A stretch of DNA of 64,000 bases. Origin: Zingiber officinale (Eukaryota > Streptophyta > Magnoliopsida > Zingiberales > Zingiberaceae). The stretch lies in assembly GCF_018446385.1 (NCBI RefSeq), contig NC_056002.1, forward strand, positions 37,992,063 to 38,056,062. Reading direction: 5' to 3'. The translations under genes were made by a program, and so were the position numbers. The notes beneath the pieces are model-generated. The model did not search any database. It was given only the letters and a program-made list of their open reading frames with translations, and was not told where the DNA came from. Below are positions 12,840 through 24,376 of the stretch, piece after piece (the first letter of the stretch is position 1; the number at the start of each line of letters is the position of its first letter).

Positions 12840-14705
12840 ATTATACTATCATAAGAAACATGGTAACATAATTAGCTTGGGTTCTAAGCTTCCTAATCCC
12901 TTGGGTTCTTATCATGGCCGAACCCCCTTAGATCTCAATTTAGGTAAAAACAACCTCCAAGCATGTGGAACCTAAATTATCATCACATCAATTTCATAGG
13001 AAGCATTATAAGCATGATTAACTTGGTTTCTAAGTTCTCCAAGTCCCTAAACTTCATGTGGCCGAACCCTATCAGATGTGAAACAAGGTCCCAAATGTCA
13101 TGAAAGCATGGAAACCTTAAACCATATTTATAGCATTTTTTCCAAGTAACATAGTAAGCATATTTGAGCTAGTTCCTAAGTTCTTCAAGCCCTTAACATA
13201 TGTCATGGCCGAAATTTAACAAGTATTCATTAGGGCTAAAAGCAAGCATACAAGCATGTGAACTTGAACTAACATCATGTATAAATTCATAATAAGGCAT
13301 CATACAATGGGTATGGCCGAAACTTACCCTAGCCTCATTTTAGGTCATTAAACAACATATAGCATGAGAACTTTGGCTTTCTACTTATCATATTTCATGT
13401 AGAGTGACATGAGCATATTTAATTTTTGTTCTAGGGTTTCTAGGGCATCTATCCCTTCATGGCCGAAACATACAATGGTCCATTTAGGTCATGGAAAAAT
13501 TATACAAGCATGTGACTCAATCAACATATTATCATATTTCCATAAGAAGCATTTTTAACACAATTGGTTTCAATTCTAAGGCCTCTAGGTCATTTAAACC
13601 CTACTTGGCCGAGACTCATCAGTGTTTAAATTTGCTTCAAATAGCCTAAAAGCATAGGAAGTCATACAAGTTTCATAGCATGTATAAAGACAAGCATAAT
13701 AAACATACATGTGAATTGTGTCTTAGGCTTCCTAGGTTTCTTTCCTTTTTCTTTTATTTTTCCTCATGGCCGAAACCTACCAATCTCTAAACTAGGTTTT
13801 AAGTGGCCTAAAGCATGGAAAACCTAAGTAAGTTTCATGGCAAAAATTACTAAGAACATCATATACAAATTTGGTTCATAAACAAGCTAGGACCCTTGTG
13901 ATCTTACATGTCATATATCATGTAACTAAATTCTCTATACCCTAATTAAGCATGAGAGCATTAAACAACTTTCATATCTTAATATCACAGAGGTCTTGAG
14001 CATGTTAAAATTTTGTTTAAGCTTTTCTAAGCTATCCATCTTATCATGGCCGAAAATCTTAATGAAGAGTTCATGAATTTCTAGCAATATTCAACATGCA
14101 ATTCTTTAAGAGAACTCTATATTCTATCATATAAACATGGTTACTTAAATTTAAAGGTCTTCCTAACCCTAAGCTCTTTTCTTGGCCGAAACATATGAGT
14201 GGATTTCTTTTGGTTCCAAGTAACTTTTAAGCAAGAAAAACCAACAAAAGACCCTTAGTAATTCATGGAGGGAATCTTGTACTAGTTTGGTTAAACAATG
14301 ATTTCCCTAACCTCTTTAAAATATTTTTGGCCGAAATTCTAGGGTTAGGTACTCCTCTGACCAAGCATCATATAGGTATAAAAACATGAAGGAAAACCTT
14401 CCTACATAGCATGGAAAAATATCATGAAATGAGGACTTGTTTAAACCTTCCTAGATTTGAAAACTCTTCTTTGGCCGAATTTTTCTTAAATTCTATTCTA
14501 GGTTTTCTAATCCTCATAAAACCTGAAAAGCACATAAAACGCCTTGTACCACAGGTGAGGGGAAGCTTACTTCCTTTTCGCTTGTGGATCTAAGGTGTGG
14601 TGATGGAAGAAGTAGCCTCTTCTTCTAGTTCCTTTCCCTTGATTCATTGCTAAGTCCTCCTTGTATCTTAGGCTTTCTTAGGAGAAAACCTTGGCTTGGG
14701 CCGAA
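12840..14705. repeat. Diverged repeat of about 145 bp marked by TGGCCGAA in G
   Basis: GGCCGAA or a near match recurs at about 12916, 13059, 13208, 13314, 13461, 13607, 13768, 14048, 14184, 14329, 14473 and 14698. Most gaps are 136-161 bp, and the one of 280 is about two units. The sequence just before each site shares a TTCTAAG..TCCTAGG-like lead and CATGG. This is a degenerate tandem array in which the GC-rich core is the best kept part. Confidence 0.8.
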
Positions 14706-15283
14706 GATGGAGGAGAGGGGACTGAGGTTCTCGGTGATGGAGAGGAGAGAATGAGAGAAATGAGAGAAAAATAAAATCTCCTCTTTACATACTCTCTTTT
14801 ATGTTAAGGGGGAAGAGGTAGCAAAATCGGTTTTTGCTTTCCTTCTCCCTTAGCCCTTTTTTTTTCATTTCCTTTTTATTTTTATTTATTTATTTGTTCT
14901 CATCATTCATGATGAAACAAGGGGGAATGAATCCCCTTAATTCCTCTCTTTAAGTCACGGCAAAGAATGAAGAAGAGGGAGAGAAAAGAAGGAAGGCAAG
15001 TTGCCTTTCTCTTGTTCTTTTCTTGTTTTCTTTTGGCTAGCTTTTACTCTCACCCTTATCATGAGTTTCCCTCCTTTGCTATCAATATATTATTCCTATC
15101 CCAACTGGTTATTACCCATTAATCCTATCATTTACATCATGAGAGGTTCAAGGTTCAATCCTTGACAACTCCCTATTTTATTTCTTTTTATTTCTTTTTG
15201 GTTCAACATTCTACTAATATTTTTCTAAGCTAAATTCATCATTCTCATATTTATCTTAAAAGCTTAGTGGGTGTTACACATAT

Positions 15284-15561
15284 GCAAACATACCTCCTAT
15301 AGCCTGGAGATGTCCTGCTACTGCCTGGTCCCAAAACTCGAAAAGTCACATCAAGAAAATCGAATCACGAAATCCAAAACACGAATAACAGGCATCGTAC
15401 CTGCTCTGATACCAAAAATTGGTATCAGATAAATCTCGAAAATCCAAAACAAATAGCAAGTACCGTATACCTGCTCTGATACCAAAAATTGGTATCAGAT
15501 AATTCTCGAAAATCTAAAACAAAAACAAAGCAGGCATCATACCCGCTCTGATACCAAAAAT
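15284..15561 (-). other. 5' untranslated start of element F with triplicated primer-binding site
   Basis: Three copies of GCTCTGATACCAAAAATT lie at 15403-15420, 15473-15490 and 15545-15562, about 70-72 bp apart, joined by similar CGAAAATCCAAAAC spacers. On the minus strand each gives TGGTATCAGAGC, the complement of the 3' end of initiator tRNA-Met. The copy at 15545-15556 is next to the LTR and is the expected functional site. The first two copies are also followed by GGTATCAGA on the plus strand, forming perfect 9-bp inverted repeats (15405-15429 and 15475-15499). Confidence 0.9.
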
Positions 15562-18500
15562 TGTCACGCCCCCAAAGGAGTCCCTGCCAGACAAAAATCC
15601 GACAGCATCTCCCCTGTACCGGTGACAATATGAAGCATCACTACAAACAAAATATACATCAGCCACATGCGGCTGGAATATTTATATACACAACCACGCA
15701 GTTATAATAATAGCCCACACGGATGGAATGAAACAATCACAACCAGGCAGTTATATATAAAACAGCCCACACGACTGTACTAAAAACCAACACAGCAGAA
15801 AAATGAAAACGGAAAGCCCAATACAACACAATCAACACACTGCTAGCCGGCTAGGCTTTATACAACAACCACAACAACAAATACAACAACCCACCAAATA
15901 CAACAAATACAAATAAAACATATACAAAACTAAAAACGACCTTCGGATGTGACGTAGGACCCAGCAGACAGGATACTCCGAGCGACACCAACCATCTACA
16001 AGCTACCTGAAAACATAAATGTATACATGCGGTGGTGAGTATAGGTAACTCAGCGGGTAATAGAAAAGATAGTGCAAGGTCTATAAATAAACATGAAGAT
16101 CACAAGTATACAGTCTCAGTAGGGAATAAAGAACATGATCATACTATCATAATCAATACACCTAAACATATCTGACATAATAACCTGACATATAAACTGT
16201 ACAAACCACAACTAACATAACGACAGATACATACCCAATCTGGAATCGACGCAAGGTACAAAGATCAGTAAACTCACTGGATCTGCAACAGATATACCCG
16301 TGACACCTGTGCAATATAAATACGACTGCATATACATGTAAAATAAATGACATGTATGCAGTATGACAACCAAATGCAACAACCATATCTCAAACAAGTG
16401 CAACAACGACAATCACATGCAACTAGTATCTACTAGGCATGTATGCAAATGTAGATGCACTACGCATCGAATGCAGGAATAATAACTGCGTATACATGCT
16501 CCATGGTCACCCCCGCCACCTCTCTAGACACCACGACCCCTGTATGGCCGAGAGGCTTGGGTCTGTGACGACTGTACTACCCTCCAGCCCACTATATAGT
16601 GGTCGAGGCGGATAGTCCACTAGTAACTATCTAGCTACATAGTATCAGGGTCCCTGACTGCTCACAACGCCGAATCTCACTAAACCTCGTGACCGTGTGA
16701 CACGACAGGATGAGCGGCAACTACTCCAGCTACCACTACCCATGAATGGCCGAGTGTGCGGCACTAAACCAAACCGATGACTCTCTCAACCACAAGGGAG
16801 ACAATAGTCATCAGATGCAATGAATGATGAACATGATATATATATATAATCATCATCCATGCAACACCCCAAACCTCATAAATACCTCCAACAAGAGTAT
16901 AATCGTCATGATACATCCACATATCCCACCAAACATATGTACACACTACACATGTATAATCAACCAAAAATCTCCAATAATCCCACCAGACACATGTACA
17001 CAAAAATATAAGTACAATCAACATGTATCCTCCAGTAAAAGCACAACAGACAGGTGTATATACCCCAAACATACAATCAATACCACTCCTCCAAAAGTAC
17101 ATGACAAATACGTGTGTACATACAACATGCAAATGCACGGTCAACAAGATGACTCCTATAACACATCCCCACCTATGTACAGTCCACGTCATATACCCAA
17201 TCAGCATGGTAATACCAACAACCCAACAATCCCTACAAGAAATACTCTACACGTGTAATCACAACAGAGTAGATATCAAGAGTGAAGACTGTATATGAAT
17301 TACATAGATCATCACAAGGGTCAAGCATAAGTATCATGCAGGAAAAACAGCAACCGATCATGATATAAGATAAAGCAGCCTAATTCATCCAATAATAACC
17401 ATGCACTAAGTACAAGAAAATCTACATAGAGGCCAAGGAAGAAATATCCGCCTTGACATATCTCGTATCAACAGAACCACCCACATCGTGATGAACATCC
17501 CATATCAAAGTCCTGCATAAATCAATACATATATTTCATTTAGCTAAATTCATATGATTAAATAGCTAAATAAAATCCCTAACCCAATTGGATAACTCCA
17601 CTCAAATCTAATCTCTGATTAATCCTCCAAATAATCCTCAATCCAACTCCTTCTAGATCCAAACATAATCCACAATCTATTAACCAATCCAAAACTCACT
17701 AATCATCACATCTTGAATCCAACTCATAATCAATCCAATAATCTTAAGAATGATCACATAACAATCTATCTCAAACAAATCATCATATCCATAAATTTTA
17801 ACCCAATACAAACCCCAATCAATCCAACACATACCAAATCAATATATCACAGCCGATTTCCAATTTCTTAACCATGAATCAATCCCACACAATTCATCCA
17901 TTTCAACTAATCAATCCATAATCAATTCAACCTACATCACCCTAATCACACCCAAATATAGACATGAGATTAACTTCAAAAACTCACCTAAAACCGGATG
18001 AATTGTTGTTGACCTACAATTGAAGAACTGAAGTTGTATCCTGCTAGAAACTCATAGCCGAAACCATAGTAAACCCGCTGCACCTTTCAATTCAAACATC
18101 CCAATTCAATATCCATATAACCACAACCAAGAATTTAATTCTAATTCCTGATTCATAACATTTAACTAATACTTACCTCCAATATTAGCCACCTCACTTC
18201 CCACTGAATCCCCTACTATAGGATGCATCAAAGGACGCACATTCGGTTCACCAAGAATCTGAGTAACCAGCTTGTTGATGTTCTGTATCCATCCCGATCC
18301 CAAACTAGGGCATAGTAGGCCTAGCTGCCAGCAAGATCAGTGAAAGCAAAACCTTAAATCTCTATGGTCCCAACCACATGAAACAACATCAACTCCAAAA
18401 TAAATCAAGAATGGAAGCACTGACCAAAGCATAGATCGGCTGGAGAGATTCAGGTGGTCATCCCTCATATCCACGACAGAATCCAATCAAGAAGAAGGTT

Positions 18501-19145
18501 GCGTCAATTGAACCGAAACTAGGGCTTGGGAAGTGGTGGCGATGCCCAAAGCTAGGGCATGAGATTCCCCTGGCGCGAGGAGTAGAGCACGGTGTCGATG
18601 ATCGATCAACAACGGAGGAGGATCGGGAAGACTCCCACTCGGAGAAATCGCCTGTGTGATCGGGCTTTGTGGCATCGAGATGCGTCGGCCGGAGATGGCA
18701 GAGGACAAACGGTTGCCAGACGAGCTCGATCGATGGAGGAGATAGAGTGCTCGTGCTCGATAGAAGGAGGATCAGCCACGGTTGCGCCGGTGAACAGTGG
18801 CGTGCTAGGCGTCGCTCGGAGAGGAATCGCCGGAGAGGAGGGGTTTCGGGCGCGATGTGAGGAGGAGGAGATCGGGAAGTCGCAGGGAAGAAGAAGAGAG
18901 CACGGGTTCGGGTTTAGGTTCGGCGATGAGCTTGAGGGAATAAAAAGAAAAAGGAATTTATATATTAAAACATTTCTTCACTTAAATTGGTATCCAAACA
19001 GGCTTTATCCGGACCCGTAAATTCTTCCCCTTAAAATCCGTCGTACGAACTCCGAAAAATTCCCAGAAAATTTCTAAAAATTCTGAAAAATTCCGTTAAG
19101 GTTATTTGTCTATTTAACCTTATTTTTTATTTGCCGTATATTACA
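15562..19145 (-). repeat. 5' LTR of element F
   Basis: This 3584-bp LTR is the partner of 4274-7855. On the minus strand it starts TGTAATATACGG at 19145 and ends CGTGACA at 15562, five bases before the primer site. A TATA box sits at 18957-18967. Most differences from the other LTR are transitions (for example CG to TG or CA), as expected for methylated DNA. Confidence 0.96.
18957..18967 (-). promoter_or_regulatory. TATA box in 5' LTR of F
   Basis: Minus strand TAATATATAAA is followed about 30-40 bp on by TTATTCCCTCAAGC and then a CT-rich leader. It is the likely start region for the F transcript. Confidence 0.6.
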
Positions 19146-19150
19146 CATCA
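19146..19150. repeat. Right target-site duplication of element F (CATCA)
   Basis: Second copy of the 5-bp duplication, directly after the TTACA end of the LTR. Confidence 0.95.
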
Positions 19151-19533
19151 TTTTTCCCTTGAAAGCTTTTCCTGGAGGTCGGAGGCGGTTCAGATCAAGT
19201 AACCATTTCAAAATCCTATGGCTACTTGCAAGATCAAGGAAAAAACACCTCCCGTGCACTCACATGATTAGGAGAAAATGAAATGCAATTAGTGTCTAAG
19301 CCAAATGGATAAAAATCAGTATCACATGCTATAAAGTCAAAAATAGGTACCTTAAATAAGTTTCTTGGGAAATCACAAGAAATACTAACCTTATCATGTT
19401 GAAAGGTACCTAGAGTGGCGTTTGTTAACTCTTTCTCATCAAGTAATGGCTCAGGTTCTGGTTCAGGAGAACATACAACCAAAGGTAGTGATTCTTGGGT
19501 ACTTGGCTTCATAGCACAAATCCCTACACTCTC

Positions 19534-19584
<51 letters not shown>

Positions 19585-20058
19585 TCCAAGTGATTCTTGA
19601 GGTAATGCTTCCAATTAGCATTCCCCTACACTTAAATTCTCTTCAACATCAATACCTGCATCATTTCCAACATCTAAAGCAACAACATTAGTAGAATTAA
19701 AAATTTTAACAACTACATCATCATCACAAATTAAATTAGAAAAATCTTGCGAAGTAATGGAAGTAGGGTCAGGCCTGACAGAATCTTTACTATCCATTTC
19801 TCCACTACAGTTTTGTGCTTGTAACTGGTTGATGGATGATGCAATTTCATCTAACTGAATCTATATATTTTGTATCCTTGCAAATTGTTGCTCTTAATGC
19901 TCTCTCATTTGTTGCATAGTTTCATTGAATTTCCAAATTGACTCTGTAAATTGTCCTTGTACATTCTCATACTGATATTCAGGTTGATAAAATTGAGTCT
20001 GAGGCTGATAGTAATAACTCTCCCTCTAATCTCTAAAATGTTGATAATATGGATCCAT
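19151..20058 (-). pseudogene. Acidic QES-repeat ORF of element E (broken)
   Basis: From the minus-strand ATG at 20058 the frame has a Gln/Tyr-rich start (YYYQPQTQFYQPEYQYE), a heptad-like stretch near 19900-19830 and then acidic text. At 19615 a stop precedes PQESLGF and a run of 15 Asp. SVGICAMKPSTQES follows, then PEPEPEPLL. The segment PIFDFIACD matches PIIDFVGCD of D and PIVDF of C, and LNRLRPP near 19190 matches C exactly. Element F inserted just after this point, removing the C-terminus. Several stops are in frame. Function is unknown; it is recognised only as the counterpart of the ORFs in C and D. Confidence 0.75.
19535..19582. repeat. (TCA)16 microsatellite
   Basis: Sixteen perfect TCA units. 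On the minus strand in the frame of the E ORF they read GAT and give an uninterrupted poly-aspartate tract next to a natural acidic segment. Confidence 0.97.
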
Positions 20059-20233
20059 GGTCAAATAGATTTCCTGTTCTTACACTGACAATTAGCAAAT
20101 AAAATCAGAAGACTCAGGAATAAATAAAATCAAACACATGGATATATTAATATGAAAGCAATTGAAACAACAAAAATTTTAAAGTTTTCCAAAATAATGA
20201 ACAATCCTAAAATTATCAAACACCGCTACAATT

Positions 20234-20252
20234 TCCCCGGCAATGGCGGCAA
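20234..20252 (-). other. tRNA-Asp-like primer-binding site of element E
   Basis: Minus strand TTGCCGCCATTGCCGGGGA compares with TGGCGCCGTTGCCGGGGA, the complement of plant tRNA-Asp 3' end. It lies 18 bp from the LTR end at 20271. Confidence 0.75.
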
Positions 20253-20270
20253 AATTTGATGAGCGCAGTC

Positions 20271-21926
20271 TGTCACACCCGCAAACCAAATTAAGAAATT
20301 ATATCCATGAACCCCTTACATACACAATAATGTTGTAATAACGAGCCCAGGATCGAATCTCTCGAGGAACTAATGGTAGGATGTAATCTAGGATTGTTTG
20401 TTATTCCTATTTTTGGGGGTTTAATATATAAATGGGGGTTTTAGCTTTGAATTTAAATCCAACAAATGAAAAGCACAGCAAATAAGAAACTAATCTAATG
20501 CATAAATGAAATCTACCTAGGTGCCAACGATTAATCCATACGCATTGTCACACTACGTAATGAATTTCATCATCAACACAATTAACTAAGAATGAAATAA
20601 CAATACTCAAATAAAATTTAATCTAAAGCATTGAATAAAATAGGGAATGGAATAACAAGACATAAAATAAATCTGATCTAAAGCACAATTCAAACCCTAA
20701 CCTAGGAATCAAACTCTTAACAATTAACTAGGCTTCAAACAAGACTTAAACTAAATTGCATCATTGAAATTGCAACTACTTAACATGAACTAAACTTTAA
20801 CAAGACAAAGAAATGCTAGATTACTTAATAAGAACATAACATACATCAAAGAAATCTGTTCTAACTTCTAAAATAGTAACAAAATGAAATAAAATGGTAA
20901 ACCGTTCCAATCTCACAACCAATCTAACCAAGCTTCACACTCTTGCTATCACACAAGAGGCCGAAGATGAGAATGCCCAACTCCGGTCATCAGTGGAGAG
21001 TCTCAGCTGTGCCTCGGTTCCAGGTTTGCTCAACAATACCAGCGAAATGCCTGTGGTAAGCTGGAAACAATCCTAAACCTAAGATTTGGTCAAAAATCTA
21101 AAAATCTGGAAATCTGAATCTCGAAATCTGGATGGGAGCTGTGGATTGCGGATGATCATCAGATGAAGCTCATCAACACCGGAGGAATGTCGCCAGATGT
21201 TGCTGATGGAAGATGGACTCACAGATTGGAGGAACGCCACCGAATATGAGGAAAACAGGGGATTACCAAGAGAAGAATTCCGCCAGAGGGAATGCCCGTC
21301 GATGGCTCCATATGATCAAGAACTAACTGCCATGAAACTCTCTCACTGATGTCGAAGCTTGAGAGATTGATCGGAGAAGAAGCGGGGTCAGAATCTTGGA
21401 AGAAGTTCGTGACACGAAGCTCAGCGCTGTGGAGGAGATCGACACCAACGAAGCTACTGTAGCTTTTGTTTTAAATCAGATCCAGATCTGAACGGACGGT
21501 TGGGAGCAATTCTGATCTTGATCAACGGTGAAAAGTTGCTTTAACTCCGATCTGAAGGTGTTGATCTTAATCTAGGGTCTGGATCTACTCTCCCTTAGAT
21601 CGGATAGAACATATCTTCAATGGATGGTCCAGATCCCTTCGATCTTTGATGAACGATCCATAATGCTCCGTAGCTTGATCTTCTCGTTTACACTCCGATT
21701 CGAACATAAATTCGATTTGAATAGATCCAAATCCAAGATCCTTTGATGCCTATAAAATAAGAATCAAATATTAGCATAAATAACACCAAAAATAAGATAA
21801 TTTGTAATTAAGTCCAAGAATAAAGATAATGCATAAAATGTGATGCATATATAGGTTTCATCTATCAATATAACATTAAACCATGCATGTATAAATCAAA
21901 ATAATATAGTAAAATCATGGTTATCA
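20271..21926 (-). repeat. 5' LTR of element E
   Basis: About 1656 bp, TGATAACC at 21926 to GGGTGTGACA at 20271 on the minus strand. The left end is set by the primer site, and the right end by resumption of B coding sequence. It lacks the CACGGYCGTG clusters of the A, C and D LTRs, so E belongs to a different LTR subfamily. The ORFs at 20894-21076 and elsewhere here are short and unsupported. Confidence 0.75.
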
Positions 21927-21931
21927 GTGTC

Positions 21932-22718
21932 TCCAGACAAGGAAGGGGCATTCTCGGGATTGACATCAATGATCATCCAATTAGCAAGGTTGCGAACAGA
22001 GGTCCGCTTGGGATAAGGAAGTGGTAGCGGAAACCCATCCTTTCTAGGAAAGGAAAAACCATTCTCATCCCATCAAATCATTTTCATAGAAAGACATGCA
22101 TCGACATCGATCATGTCATTTCTATGAATGACTTCTAACTCATCTAGATCACAGCCCAAATTTATAGCTATTTGGGTAATCAATCTTCCAAATACAATTG
22201 ATCCTGAGAATACTTTCCCAGCTCTCACTAAATTTTGCAAGAAATTGAAATCGGAATCAAAGTCAATCTTATGTAACATAGCCCATAGAGCCCCTCTACC
22301 AAAAATAGTTTTACTCATAACTCAATATAAGTATCTAAAAATGGGGTTTTGCATATGGGAAGCTTTAGCTCTAGAAGGCTCATAAGGATGCTCCAATCCG
22401 GTGATTTGATTCCAAAAACTATTCCAATTAAATCTAGGGTCAAACCTATGAGAGCCGCTGATAAACAAACCAAAACCACTATTGAAATCACTAAATACCC
22501 ACTAAAATTCTTGATTCATTAATCTGAAAGTAATCTTCCCAATATAATCATCTTCGTTAGCATAATGGACATCTAATGAACTCAAAAATTCAAATATAAT
22601 TTGAGGGTATGTAGGAAGATGTGTGTACATGATATCATCCCAATTTAGAGAGCTAATCATCCAATCTACATCATCTCTAATTCCTAAAAAGTTTAAAATA
22701 GTTGGGTCCATGTATCAT
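21932..22718 (-). pseudogene. ATHILA ORF-1-like gene of B, downstream part
   Basis: Minus-strand translation gives DPTILNFLGIRDDVDWMISS near 22705-22640, then IIFEFLSSLDV, ITFRLMNQEF, and past damage LWAMLHKIDFDSDFNFLQNL, GCDLDELEVIH and TSVRNLANWMIIDV near 21975-22000. These match the intact-order ORF of A at 27740-28520. The start of the protein lies at 31638-31852, beyond inserted element A. The E insertion removes the C-terminus. Several frameshifts are present around 22320-22500. The protein's role is not known; Athila ORF-1 proteins are retrotransposon-specific. Confidence 0.75.
22714..22718. repeat. Left target-site copy of element A (ATCAT)
   Basis: ATCAT precedes the 5' LTR; ATCGT follows the 3' LTR at 31633-31637. 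One mismatch fits an old insertion. Joining the flanks restores colinearity of B's ORF with that of A. Confidence 0.75.
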
Positions 22719-24195
22719 TGATGTACGTAAATATTATGATCGTTTATGCATGTTTTAACGCACATTCACTTGTTTTATACGTATATATTCTTTGCATGAT
22801 CACCTCTTTTATCATGCACTCATCATATATACTCTTTTGTTCGGATATCTGCTCTTTGTTTGGTTTTGTCTTGACAGGGACAACTTTCGGAGCAGAAATA
22901 GCGATTGTCGACGCACCGAAACGAGCCAGAGAACACGGTCGTGCAACCTCGCACGACCCTGTGGCCAAACAGAAGAGGAGCAGTGCATGACCGTGTAACT
23001 CTTGCACGACCGTGCGACCATCCTGAGGCAGATCAGTGCACGACCGTGCCCCCCCCCCACGACATAAGCCAAGCAAGGAATGGTCGTGCAACCCTTCACG
23101 GTCGTGTCCCAAGAGCCAAGCCCGAAGTTCACATGATCGTGCCAATTGGCACGGCCGTGTAGTGCGGCCAGAGGTAGAAAAGGGCACGGCTGTGCCGCCG
23201 CAGCCGCGCCCTAGCCTATAGAAGGGTTTTAACCCTTTTCCTCAGGGGAGGCGAGCCAGGAGCGAGCCGTTAGAGAGGGAATCACCTTGGTGTCGTTCCA
23301 TGTCATCCAGGACCTCCGTCCAGCAATCCTTCATCACCACATTGACTCTAGAAGCAAAGGATTGGATTCAAAGATCACTCATTGTCGTTGAATAAGCATC
23401 CTTTTTCTTTCTATTTCTCTTTCTCTTTCTCTTTCTCTCTTCTTGTTTGGGATTGTATGCTTAATTACATCATATCTTCGGGTTTTTCTACAACGTCTAT
23501 GGAGTAGATTCCTTGTTCTAGGATTAGGGAGTAATTATGGATTGGTTTGATGTAAGACTCATACTTATGCTTATATTCTTTGGATGATTTCGCTTGCTTT
23601 GTTTCAATTGCATATTAATTGATTGTGTAGGAATTTCTAACCTCATAGAGAGATTATCTTAGATCGTACACCCGAGGGGCCCTAGTGACAGAGGTAACCC
23701 GTTCATGGGCATCTAGGGTATTTCCTCGAAAGGAGAGGCAACTTCTTCGCAAGGAAGTATGAGACCAAACCGAACCCTTACTTCTATCCTTAATGACATG
23801 AATTAGAGTTGCATTCTTGTGATCTACCAAGGCGCCCTAGTGACAGGGGTTAACCATAATAGGATTTCACAGGGATCTTCTTTATTTAGTTCTTAAGGAT
23901 AGTAGCTTTAGCTTCCGGTGAATGCATGTTGATGGACAATGAGTAGAGGATAGAACGTGATACATCAATACCACCACAATGAAACTGAGCTCCTAGAACT
24001 CTTCATAAACCAAGTAAATTACTCTCTCTTCACTAGTTCTCGTTTCCGCTTCTCATTCTCTTTTATTTAGATAACTCACAACCATCGATAGTTTAGCTAA
24101 TCTTAAGTGAACCATTGCTAGTACTTATAACCAGTACTCGTGGGATCGATAATCTTATTACTGATGACGAATTTGTGCACTTGCGGTTTGTAACA
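22719..24195 (+). repeat. 5' LTR of element A
   Basis: Starts TGATGTACGTAAATATTATG and ends TTTGTAACA. It contains a palindrome cluster (22933-23205), then a TATA-like TATAGAAG at 23217, then a leader with the CCTAGTGACAGGGGT-type repeats seen in all these LTRs (23670-23850). Confidence 0.93.
22933..23205. promoter_or_regulatory. CACGGYCGTG palindrome cluster, A 5' LTR
   Basis: About ten imperfect copies of CACGGYCGTG or CGTG...CACG dyads, including ACGGTCGTGCAACCTCGCACG and TCGTGCCAATTGGCACGGC, end about 12 bp before the TATA-like box. They are GC-rich against an AT-rich LTR. Short ORFs across the cluster in all six frames are artefacts of the repeat. Confidence 0.85.
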
Positions 24196-24201
24196 AGTTT
24201 T

Positions 24202-24220
24202 TGGCACTATTGCTAGGGAC
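24202..24220 (+). other. tRNA-Asp-like primer-binding site of element A
   Basis: TGGCACTATTGCTAGGGAC compares with TGGCGCCGTTGCCGGGGAC. The differences are mainly C-to-T or G-to-A changes. It lies six bases after the LTR end. Confidence 0.85.
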
Positions 24221-24376
24221 TGCATCTATAACATTAGCGAAAGTCATATTAGATTAGACTAGACTTAGTTTTTCCTTTATTTTTCCTTTTTTTCTAACAT
24301 TATGCATTTTAGAGATAAATAATTCTATTTTTGTTTTTATTTATTTTCTGTATTTTATTTTATATATTATTTTTAC

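Larger units (their letters stand above)
11174..15278 (-). mobile_element. Element G: 4.1-kb gypsy-type solo LTR inserted in F
   Basis: The segment runs TGTAACG to GTTACA and is flanked by perfect 5-bp duplications CATAT at 11169-11173 and 15279-15283. There is no internal coding region and the ends are not direct repeats, so it is one LTR left by recombination. Minus orientation is inferred: that strand starts TGTAACACCC, has a TATA-like ATAAAAGAG near 14803 and then a CT-rich leader (14700-14780). It carries three repeat zones, listed separately. ORF shadows at 11896-12099 and 14411-14593 are not credible genes. Confidence 0.88.
4274..19145 (-). mobile_element. Element F: Tekay/Del-like Ty3/gypsy (chromovirus) retrotransposon, 14.9 kb with nested solo LTR
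   Basis: Two 3.58-kb LTRs lie in direct orientation at 4274-7855 and 15562-19145 and are bounded by CATCA duplications. Orientation is minus: a tRNA-iMet primer site (TGGTATCAGAGC) lies just inside the right LTR and a polypurine tract (AGTGGGGGAGAA on the minus strand) just inside the left LTR. Decayed integrase, RNase H and reverse transcriptase are readable on the minus strand at 7869-9240. A 4.1-kb solo LTR (G) sits inside. Without G the internal part is only about 3.6 kb, shorter than a full gag-pol of this group. By hand count the LTRs differ at about 56 positions (about 1.6 percent). Confidence 0.96.
1..21926 (-). mobile_element. Element E: Athila-type non-autonomous LTR retrotransposon, 3' end outside window
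   Basis: Read on the minus strand, E has a 5' LTR (20271-21926, beginning TGATAACC and ending GTGTGACA), a tRNA-Asp-like primer site, an acidic ORF and a long noncoding tail. The ORF is split by insertion of element F (4274-19145), flanked by CATCA on both sides. E itself lies inside the ORF-1-like gene of element B: minus-strand coding homology to B resumes directly right of 21926. The base run GTGTC at 21927-21931 would be one target-site copy; the other would lie left of the window with the 3' LTR. No gag capsid, protease, reverse transcriptase or integrase is visible. Confidence 0.8.

Noticed and set aside
15143-15172. GGTTCAATCC, a possible pol III B box
   Set aside because: No A box at a suitable distance and the site is palindromic by chance within TTCAAGGTTCAATCCTTGA; no tRNA fold.
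22744-23187. Long overlapping ORFs over the palindrome clusters (22744-23187, 30106-30669, 46655-47148 and others)
   Set aside because: Palindromic GC-rich repeats lack stops on both strands. Translations are repeats of the same Arg/His/Cys words in every frame.
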